Shown here piece by piece: positions 5,349-10,822 of a stretch of 10,822 bases of DNA; position 1 is the stretch's first letter, and each line of letters opens with the position of its first letter. The stretch spans positions 1 through 10,822 of the forward strand of contig CAZBEF010000019.1 in NCBI GenBank assembly GCA_964490875.1, read 5' to 3'. Origin of the DNA: CAYYYG01 sp964490875 (GTDB lineage: Bacteria > Patescibacteriota > Microgenomatia > UBA1406 > GWC2-37-13). The notes beneath the pieces were generated by a model that saw nothing but the letters and a program-made list of their open reading frames with translations, searched no databases and was not told the origin of the DNA. The translations under genes and the position numbers were made by a program.

Positions 5349-6086
5349 ATGACCGATGGAGGATTTGATTCACCACGACCGGATGGTGTTGCTGGTGAAA
5401 CAAAAAGACGAGAAACAATTGATCCCAGATATGTGATTGATACACTTACTCAAAAAGAACAATCGAAAGGACTATTCGAGGATATAGATTTACAAATGGT
5501 TGTGGGCAGCGGAGGGATGGTACTGAATGGATTACTTACCACCGAACAACATCCCATTAAAGATCTCGATACTGTCACTGCAACCCATCAAGGTGAAGTA
5601 GCCACCAGGGTCCGGAAACTGTTTGATGAAGAACGAGGAAAATTGCATTTATGTAATGAAACAAGTGATGTTTTTTTAATAAAACCGGCTACCGGGGAAT
5701 TTGCTGATAAAGATGGACCCTATCCAATATATAACATTATACATATGCTTACATGGGCACGTCCTCATATTGTAACAATGTCTGACTATTTTAAGGATAC
5801 TGTAATGCAAAATGCGTGTAAAGGAATTTTAAGTAATACTCAAGTATCAGAACTCCCACCTGATTATTTAATAGCTGCTGAGAGTATAGGAGGTTTATTA
5901 GAAAAAGATTTTACTAAACTTTCTATTCCACAAATAAAAAACATAGTGGATACCGCAACTCAATATAAGCTGGATTATTATTTGGGCAATCACACAGATG
6001 GAGATGTAAAAACAAGTGTGAGTTTGCCTTCTAAATTAAAATGGGGAATTCTATCTGAAAAGCTTTTATCGTTTGGAATACATTAA
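5349..6086 (+). CDS. Hypothetical protein, possible nucleotidyltransferase fold
   Basis: A 245-residue soluble protein. Residues about 50-76 read as a nucleotidyltransferase-like signature: VVGSGGMVLNG (51-61), a short spacer, then HPIKDLDTV (68-76). This gives the Gly-rich turn followed by D72-x-D74 seen in minimal MNT/AbiEii-type nucleotidyltransferases. A later Asp in the expected third-metal region is plausible (D107 in TSDVFLIKP) but not certain. The C-terminal half (about 130-245) is helical and unassigned. The N-terminal 25 residues look disordered (Gly, Pro and charged). If the fold is right, it could transfer a nucleotide to a protein, RNA or small molecule; no substrate can be inferred. 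It is monocistronic with its own promoter. Coding status is sure; the fold is tentative. Confidence 0.6.
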   Translation: MTDGGFDSPRPDGVAGETKRRETIDPRYVIDTLTQKEQSKGLFEDIDLQMVVGSGGMVLNGLLTTEQHPIKDLDTVTATHQGEVATRVRKLFDEERGKLHLCNETSDVFLIKPATGEFADKDGPYPIYNIIHMLTWARPHIVTMSDYFKDTVMQNACKGILSNTQVSELPPDYLIAAESIGGLLEKDFTKLSIPQIKNIVDTATQYKLDYYLGNHTDGDVKTSVSLPSKLKWGILSEKLLSFGIH

Positions 6087-6216
6087 TATTGAGATCAATA
6101 TCTGATTATATTATCGTATATGTACAATTCCACGCTCTATTCCTGCATGTTCAAACACCTTTATTATACATAAGCGTCTATTAGATCTGGTAGACAACAA
6201 TATAAACATCCTATAG

Positions 6217-6224
6217 TGTATAAT
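6217..6224 (+). promoter_or_regulatory. Predicted -10 for the isoprenoid-synthase-like gene
   Basis: TGTATAAT with consensus TATAAT at 6219-6224; the start is expected near 6231, 4 nt before the ATG at 6235. No clear -35 at 16-18 bases upstream. The rest of the 6087-6234 gap is AT-rich with nothing else identifiable. Confidence 0.55.
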
Positions 6225-6234
6225 ATCGTTTACC

Positions 6235-7182
6235 ATGTCCGAACATTCAAAATCCCATCCACACGAATCAGGCAGTTTACCCATGATGAGAGAACGTCAA
6301 TTTATCGCTGCATTGAGAAAACCCGATACATATATTGCTTCGCTTCTTGAGGAAGCGGGTGAATCTGTAGATTTAACCGACCGAACGCTTGTCACAAAGA
6401 TATTGGATAAGTTTCGTTATAGATTTACAGCCCTTTCATTCCTGCTGATGCAGAGAAATATGAGCTCTGCAGAAAAAATAGGTTTAGTATTATATGTTGG
6501 GCTCGTTAATGTAGCAGATGATATTATTGATGCTAATCCGGAAATTGTCCGGGATTCAGACGAATATAAGATGAGAGCAGATTTGTTATCCCGCGAAGTT
6601 GTGATTAAGGAAGCGGTAAAAGCCGGGGATACTCCTATTACTGTCCAGGATATTTATGATAGAACATTGAGAAGGTTTCCGCAGGAAAAACAACTAATTA
6701 TAGAAGAATTTCTAAATCAGGCTCTTCAGGCAGAAATTGCATTTCCCAACAGAGCTCCGGGAACTTATTCATCTGAAGATGCTTTTGCTTATCGAACTCG
6801 AACAAGCGCGGCGTATTCGCAAACAGGTAATATATTGATTGGCATCGGTACTGATAATAAAATGCAAGAATTAAATACTTGGGGTGAAGTGATGCAGGGA
6901 ATAGATGATGCCATGGATGTAGTACCGGACTGGCGTGATAATGCAATAAATCCTCTAATAGCCCTAGCAATGGAAAATAAAGAAAGTAGCGGTATAGAGA
7001 AACTTGCGAATGAGGCTCATAGCGAAGGAACTGTTTCACGATTATGGCAAGGTAGAAAATTAATGCGAGGTATGCCTAATACTCGCAAACAATATCGAAA
7101 TTATTTTCGAAATAAGTTAGAATCATTACCGGATAGTATGCCAAAGCGAGTTCTAAGTGGATTAAGCGGATTGCTTATTTAA
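6235..7182 (+). CDS. Class I isoprenoid (trans-prenyl/terpene) synthase-like protein
   Basis: A 315-residue, all-helical, soluble protein. Two Asp-rich motifs sit at the spacing of the class I isoprenoid synthase fold: DDIID (95-99) at the end of a hydrophobic helix, and DDAMD (224-228) followed by VVPDWRDN and then NPLIALA (239-245). In polyprenyl synthases and squalene/phytoene synthases, two such motifs hold Mg2+ and the diphosphate, and the P-L-x-A-L segment follows the second. An RTRTSAAYSQTGN helix (187-199) fits the helix before the second motif. The N-terminal 20 residues look disordered. The FARM and GK motifs of classical farnesyl/geranylgeranyl synthases are not evident, so it is a divergent member; the substrate is unknown. 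Its ATG is about 4 nt after the predicted transcript start, and a DUF4180 gene follows after 15 nt. Confidence 0.65.
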   Translation: MSEHSKSHPHESGSLPMMRERQFIAALRKPDTYIASLLEEAGESVDLTDRTLVTKILDKFRYRFTALSFLLMQRNMSSAEKIGLVLYVGLVNVADDIIDANPEIVRDSDEYKMRADLLSREVVIKEAVKAGDTPITVQDIYDRTLRRFPQEKQLIIEEFLNQALQAEIAFPNRAPGTYSSEDAFAYRTRTSAAYSQTGNILIGIGTDNKMQELNTWGEVMQGIDDAMDVVPDWRDNAINPLIALAMENKESSGIEKLANEAHSEGTVSRLWQGRKLMRGMPNTRKQYRNYFRNKLESLPDSMPKRVLSGLSGLLI

Positions 7183-7197
7183 ATTATTATCTATCTG

Positions 7198-7545
7198 ATG
7201 AAAACGAATACATTCACCATAAACAAAATAAAAATCATCGAAATTATATCTGATGAAATCCTGGTACGCACTACTCAGGACGCTCTTGATATCATGGCCA
7301 ATTATGACTCCGATCATCTTGTTCTGCATGAACAAAACTTTGAGAAGGATTTCTTTGATCTGAGTACTCAAAAACTCGGAGAAATTCTTCAGAAATTCAC
7401 CAACTATCAAATTAAACTTGCGGTAATAGGCGATTTTGAAAAATTCCCGAGCCAGAGCCTTAAAGCATTTATTTATGAAAGCAATCTGCGGAAGAATTAT
7501 CTATTCGTCTCTTCGATGGATGAAGTAAAGCGCATCTGGTCTTAA
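7198..7545 (+). CDS. DUF4180 family protein
   Basis: 115 residues, complete. It matches the DUF4180 pattern throughout: ISDEILVRTTQDALDIM (17-33), LVLHEQNFEKDFFDLSTQKL (41-60), GEILQKFTNYQIKLAVIGDF (61-80), SQSLKAFIYESN (85-96), and the ending FVSSMDEVKRIW. Family members are small cytoplasmic alpha/beta proteins of unknown function with a STAS/SpoIIAA-like look. It begins 15 nt after the isoprenoid-synthase-like gene without a promoter or Shine-Dalgarno in the gap, so the two probably share a transcript. The isolation of this normally stand-alone domain next to a prenyl-synthase-like gene gives no functional clue that I can defend. Confidence 0.88.
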   Translation: MKTNTFTINKIKIIEIISDEILVRTTQDALDIMANYDSDHLVLHEQNFEKDFFDLSTQKLGEILQKFTNYQIKLAVIGDFEKFPSQSLKAFIYESNLRKNYLFVSSMDEVKRIWS

Positions 7546-7571
7546 AATAAATACTGTAAATCATATTTTTC

Positions 7572-7580
7572 TGATACAAT
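7572..7580 (+). promoter_or_regulatory. Predicted extended -10 promoter for the VirB2-like gene
   Basis: TGATACAAT fits TGn plus TACAAT. The start, expected near 7587, is one base before the ATG at 7588, so the gene would be leaderless. No -35 is evident, as is common for extended -10 promoters. Confidence 0.6.
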
Positions 7581-7587
7581 ATATCTC

Positions 7588-7944
7588 ATGGACCAAATTG
7601 GAGATCTACAGTCTGGACTTGGCTGGATAGCACCAGGCCCCGGCGGAATTCTAACATTTTTAATTCGTCTTTTTTTTGTAGTTGCGGCACTCGCTGCCTT
7701 ATTTCAGCTGCTTGCCGGCGCATTCCTTGTTATAGTAAGCGGCGGTGAAAAAGAGAAATGGAACAAAGCATTCAGCCGAATGGGCCATGCTATACTCGGC
7801 GTATTTTTAATTATTGTAATTTTCAGCGGCATTGTAGTCATGGAACAGAGAGTATTTAACTGCGCAATTTGCTTCGGCATTTCGTGTCCACTCCGTATTC
7901 CTTCGCTCATGGGCGAAACACCTGCTCCCGTTTCATGTCAGTAA
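7588..7944 (+). CDS. Small two-helix membrane protein, VirB2/TrbC pilin-like
   Basis: 118 residues. A Gly/Pro-rich N-terminus is followed by a hydrophobic helix (about 21-50), a polar loop SGGEKEKWNKAFSRM (51-65) and a second helix (about 67-85). The tail has four cysteines (C92, C95, C100, C117). Helix, SGG-E/D-K-loop, helix with an RMGHAILG turn is the pattern of the VirB2/TrbC-like pilin family widespread in Patescibacteria, where copies often occur alone. Family VirB2 proteins are type IV secretion pilins; no other secretion genes are visible here, so that role is not implied. No cleavable signal is obvious. The start is supported by the extended -10 one base upstream. The next gene has its own promoter after 5 nt. 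Confidence 0.65.
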   Translation: MDQIGDLQSGLGWIAPGPGGILTFLIRLFFVVAALAALFQLLAGAFLVIVSGGEKEKWNKAFSRMGHAILGVFLIIVIFSGIVVMEQRVFNCAICFGISCPLRIPSLMGETPAPVSCQ

Positions 7945-7948
7945 TGAT

Positions 7949-7978
7949 TTGACATCTGTAATCTGTAGATGGTATGCT
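7949..7978 (+). promoter_or_regulatory. Predicted promoter for the giant secreted protein
   Basis: Consensus TTGACA (7949-7954), 18-base spacer, TATGCT (7973-7978). Expected start near 7985, 4 nt before the ATG at 7989. Confidence 0.65.
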
Positions 7979-7988
7979 TATTTCATTC

Positions 7989-10822
7989 ATGAACCAACAT
8001 AGTAAATCAAAAGATTTTTTTTCTTTTCGAATTCTGGTGTTGTTATTATTAACCTTTCTCAGCTTGCTTTGCTATTCTACATTAAATTCAACTTCGCACA
8101 AAGAAATTCAAGCTCAGACAGCCGTCCAACTTGGCAATTGGCAAAGCACCCCGCCCTTTCCCGATGACGGAAGCCCGTACGGTTCATTTGTCCGAAACGG
8201 AATTTATTATGTGAATACAACGCATATAGAAAATGGAATCCAGAATCAAAAGTACACGTATATGGGTACACCCGGAGCAGACGGTAATATTTCTTCATGG
8301 ACAAAAGCATGGCAGTGGCATGGGGGAACGCATGGATTTGGCTCTGTTACGGTCCAATGGGACAATGAACAAAAAGTATTCATGACCCGCAACGGCCATA
8401 TTGCCGAATATGTGTTTAATCCCGACGGCACAATAAATGGAAACGATTATAAATTCTGGGGAAATGAAAAAAATCTCGCAGAATCTTTTGATGGGCGGTT
8501 ATGGGTGTGGGATTCGCTTGTATTTGCGCCATTAACAACAGGCCGGTATGTGTATCATCTCGGCGGGTTTTCGTGCGCCGGACATGGCTGCAAGAATACC
8601 TGTACAGATGCAGGCTGCAGCGGCGCTGATGTAAACTATAAAAACAACGGTAATATTTATTTTCAGAAAGTTCCGTTTGTGCATTGGACTGCTTCAGAAC
8701 AAAACTATAAATTCAAATACACCGGAAAAAATCATCCGGATTATAAACCTACTGTAGATAATATTGACGCTCCGGGAAAGTCTGTCTTTTATGCCCCAAA
8801 TGGAGGCGCTGACTATGGATTTATCTATGTCACCCGCAACAGATCGCTTCATCTGTACAAAGTTAGAGTAAACAGCGACGGATCGTTAGGGGATTTCACC
8901 CAGGAAAAAGATTTACTGCCGGCGCTTAACAATTCGCAGGACGGCTACGATCGCGGAGATATCTTTGTAATTGGAAATACCTTTTTCGCCGCTCGGGGAA
9001 GAAGAGTATTCAGTGCTCCAATCGATCCTGCAACGGGCGCTCTGGGAAACTGGGACGACAGTGTGCCCGATCTTCCTGCAGACCAGGTGGAAGTAATGGG
9101 ATGGGGGCGTGACAATGAAGGCGCGATGTGGGGGATTATCGGCAATTACGTGTATTTAACCGGCCAGCATTCGGTATATTATGCAAAAATTAATGGATAT
9201 ACGGCAGTATCACCGCCGGCAGTGACCGGTGTAACCGGCAACCCCACTCCGACAACAAATCAGCCGGCACCCTCAGCAACACCAGCTGGTTCGTGCCCGA
9301 CTACATCATCTAATACTTATGAATCGTGGCAGATGGATCAGAATTCAGCCACAAGCAGTAATGAAGCAAAAGATCATCCGGACAAAAATATTCACATCCG
9401 CGGATGGGAAAGTTCTTCGGCCACAAAACAGCTGTATGACCGTGGAGAACCAATTGATTCCAAATCGCCGCAGCTTTCAACATTGCTGGATCAATCGCCG
9501 GCTATTGTCAGCACCTACAAAGTGTACGACTGGAATTGGTCTTCTAATACCAAAGGAAGTCTATTGAGTAAATATGACGCGACATTGATAGGGCTTTCGG
9601 CAAGCGCAGGCACGGTGGTGAGAGTTCCCGATGCCAAATTTGATCTGGTTAAAGGAACAGAAGAATACGGCGGCTATACTGCAACAATTCTATATGCAGA
9701 TGCAAACAGCTTGACTATCAAATACACACTACAAGATGACGTGGTAAGCCATTACACTGTACATCTGGATAATTTCTGCGTCGATCCTAATTTACTGTCA
9801 CTGTACAATCAACTTGACGCCCAGAAATATTCCGGTACTAAAATCCGATTGAAGCTGCCTATTTTAAAAGGCAAACAACCGGTTGGAACTTCAAACGGAT
9901 CAGAAGTCCGGGTTGCTATCCGCAATTCGGGAGAATTTATTGATCCACGACTTATCAATAGTTTCTGGCGCGGAGTAAGCGCGTTGCCAACCGCTGCCCC
10001 TACGGCGACTCCTGGCGGACCGACATCACCTGCTGGAGGTGGTCCAACTGCGACACCAAAACCAGGATCATGCAGTGCCGCTACAATGCCGGTTGTTACA
10101 TCTCCAACTAATTCAGGAGCTTTACCAGGGAAAGTAAAGATTGTGTGGAAAACCACACCAGGAGCAAAATATCATGCTATTAGAATCGATGATATGACGA
10201 ATGGCTGGAAAGGCGATTGTTCTGTAACACAGAATCCAGGGGATTTGTGTGTGAATAATATCTCAGGATCTGCTACTTCGTATGAATTCACTGGTGTTGA
10301 AGGGCATACGTATTATGTATGGCTCCATTCAATAAACTATTGTGGAAGCTGGAGCGAAGCATGGCAATTTATTATCACAACTCCACCGGTGAATGCGGCA
10401 GGAACGTGTAGAATTCAAGGTTATCGTACAGTAGTTGGGCCACAGACAACATGGAAGTATGGGACATGGATGGATAAGAATAATCCTCAATATTCCCATA
10501 CAATATGGGTTCCTGACGCATTACGATTAGTGCCGGTTTCTGCAACAGGTGGAACCGTGATGGGTACGGTGCAGGAGAATCCATATTTCATTACGGTTGC
10601 GGGGAATCAAACCTATACGGTAACAATTCAGCCGGTAAGTGGCTATAGCATATCATCAACCTATTGCGTAAATTCTACTGCGTGTCATGGAGAAATTAAT
10701 ACTAATCAGACGTTGGAAAATGGTAATACCAGAACAATAACTTGTCCGGCAAACGGATATGCAGACTTATGGTGGTTATTCTTTCCATCAAGCGTCCCGA
10801 CAATGTCTGTTCCTCGTCCTAC
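7989..10822 (+). CDS. Secreted multidomain surface protein (3' partial, at least 944 residues)
   Basis: The frame stays open from ATG 7989 to the window end. Order of parts: a hydrophobic export segment (about 11-32), with possible signal-peptidase cleavage near 42-45 (IQAQTA). Next, about 46-408, beta-rich repeats of the form xNGxYYV/GNxVY that suggest a propeller and include a Cys cluster C196-x4-C201-x3-C205-x4-C210. A Pro/Thr linker follows (about 409-437), then a domain (about 437-663) ending in LPILKGKQPVGTS, EVRVAIR and GEFIDPR. A second TATP-type linker (about 664-692) leads to an FN3-like domain (about 694-798). A Cys-containing beta domain runs to the end, with DLWW near the edge. 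Such linkers are typical of Microgenomates exported proteins. Even-spaced cysteines suggest disulfides outside the cell. A surface adhesin or carbohydrate-binding role is inference; I see no catalytic motif. The C-terminal anchor is outside the window. Confidence 0.8.
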   Translation, partial: MNQHSKSKDFFSFRILVLLLLTFLSLLCYSTLNSTSHKEIQAQTAVQLGNWQSTPPFPDDGSPYGSFVRNGIYYVNTTHIENGIQNQKYTYMGTPGADGNISSWTKAWQWHGGTHGFGSVTVQWDNEQKVFMTRNGHIAEYVFNPDGTINGNDYKFWGNEKNLAESFDGRLWVWDSLVFAPLTTGRYVYHLGGFSCAGHGCKNTCTDAGCSGADVNYKNNGNIYFQKVPFVHWTASEQNYKFKYTGKNHPDYKPTVDNIDAPGKSVFYAPNGGADYGFIYVTRNRSLHLYKVRVNSDGSLGDFTQEKDLLPALNNSQDGYDRGDIFVIGNTFFAARGRRVFSAPIDPATGALGNWDDSVPDLPADQVEVMGWGRDNEGAMWGIIGNYVYLTGQHSVYYAKINGYTAVSPPAVTGVTGNPTPTTNQPAPSATPAGSCPTTSSNTYESWQMDQNSATSSNEAKDHPDKNIHIRGWESSSATKQLYDRGEPIDSKSPQLSTLLDQSPAIVSTYKVYDWNWSSNTKGSLLSKYDATLIGLSASAGTVVRVPDAKFDLVKGTEEYGGYTATILYADANSLTIKYTLQDDVVSHYTVHLDNFCVDPNLLSLYNQLDAQKYSGTKIRLKLPILKGKQPVGTSNGSEVRVAIRNSGEFIDPRLINSFWRGVSALPTAAPTATPGGPTSPAGGGPTATPKPGSCSAATMPVVTSPTNSGALPGKVKIVWKTTPGAKYHAIRIDDMTNGWKGDCSVTQNPGDLCVNNISGSATSYEFTGVEGHTYYVWLHSINYCGSWSEAWQFIITTPPVNAAGTCRIQGYRTVVGPQTTWKYGTWMDKNNPQYSHTIWVPDALRLVPVSATGGTVMGTVQENPYFITVAGNQTYTVTIQPVSGYSISSTYCVNSTACHGEINTNQTLENGNTRTITCPANGYADLWWLFFPSSVPTMSVPRP

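Noticed and set aside
8010..8075. Lipoprotein signal at the LSLLC segment of the secreted protein
   Set aside because: The residue before the Cys is Leu and the lipobox is not canonical; a simple signal peptide or anchor fits better.
9319..9567. 82-codon plus-strand frame in another register
   Set aside because: Fully inside the secreted protein gene, with no domain and no start signal.
9809..10156. 115-codon minus-strand frame
   Set aside because: It is antisense to the long secreted protein, has Gly/Pro/Val-rich composition that mirrors the Pro/Thr linker, and has no promoter or recognisable domain.
1..10822. CRISPR array, insertion sequence, integrase, or alternative genetic code
   Set aside because: I saw no regularly spaced direct repeats, no transposase or integrase motifs, and no in-frame TGA needing reassignment.

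Overview
This window looks like part of a Candidate Phyla Radiation (Patescibacteria) genome, most likely Microgenomates-like. The indications are small orphan proteins, a very long secreted protein with Pro/Thr-rich linkers, a VirB2-like small membrane protein, strong sigma70-type -10 boxes placed almost on the start codons, and an almost complete absence of Shine-Dalgarno sequences. tRNAs lack an encoded CCA. UGA is used only as a stop where I could check. The assignment rests on style, not on a marker gene. By eye the middle (about 2.1-7.5 kb) is more AT-rich than the two ends; I did not compute this.

Layout. Bases 1-2103 hold the 3' part of a membrane protein: polytopic helices resembling the C-terminal end of a lipid-linked-sugar glycosyltransferase, joined to an extracellular GH8-like (alpha/alpha)6 glycosidase domain. 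Bases 2144-3436 hold a two-gene unit: a 110-residue peptide rich in Thr/Lys and Asp/Glu at its C-terminus, abutting an MvdC/MvdD-like ATP-grasp ligase. This is a candidate graspetide (omega-ester/amide RiPP) system and the main discovery lead. Bases 3491-3721 carry tRNA-Leu(CAG) and tRNA-Ser(GCU), separated and followed by GC-rich hairpins.

Bases 3871-4470 encode an orphan protein. Bases 4524-5054 are a YefM/Phd-RelE type toxin-antitoxin operon with a textbook double TGTACA operator. Only 3 nt after the toxin stop lies a third tRNA, a serine tRNA with the rare anticodon ACU. Bases 5349-6086 encode a possible nucleotidyltransferase-fold protein. Bases 6235-7545 encode a class I isoprenoid-synthase-like protein with two Asp-rich motifs, followed closely by a DUF4180 protein.

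Bases 7588-7944 encode a two-helix VirB2/TrbC-like membrane protein. From 7989 to the window end runs one long open frame: a secreted multidomain protein of at least 944 residues with no stop in the window.

Together the window is accessory: single-gene or two-gene transcription units, each with its own promoter, around tRNA genes. The surface-related genes (glycosidase fusion, VirB2-like protein, giant secreted protein) flank an AT-rich block of putative peptide-modifying, isoprenoid and toxin-antitoxin genes. At six genes the predicted transcription start falls 0-5 nt before the ATG, so leaderless translation appears to be the local norm.
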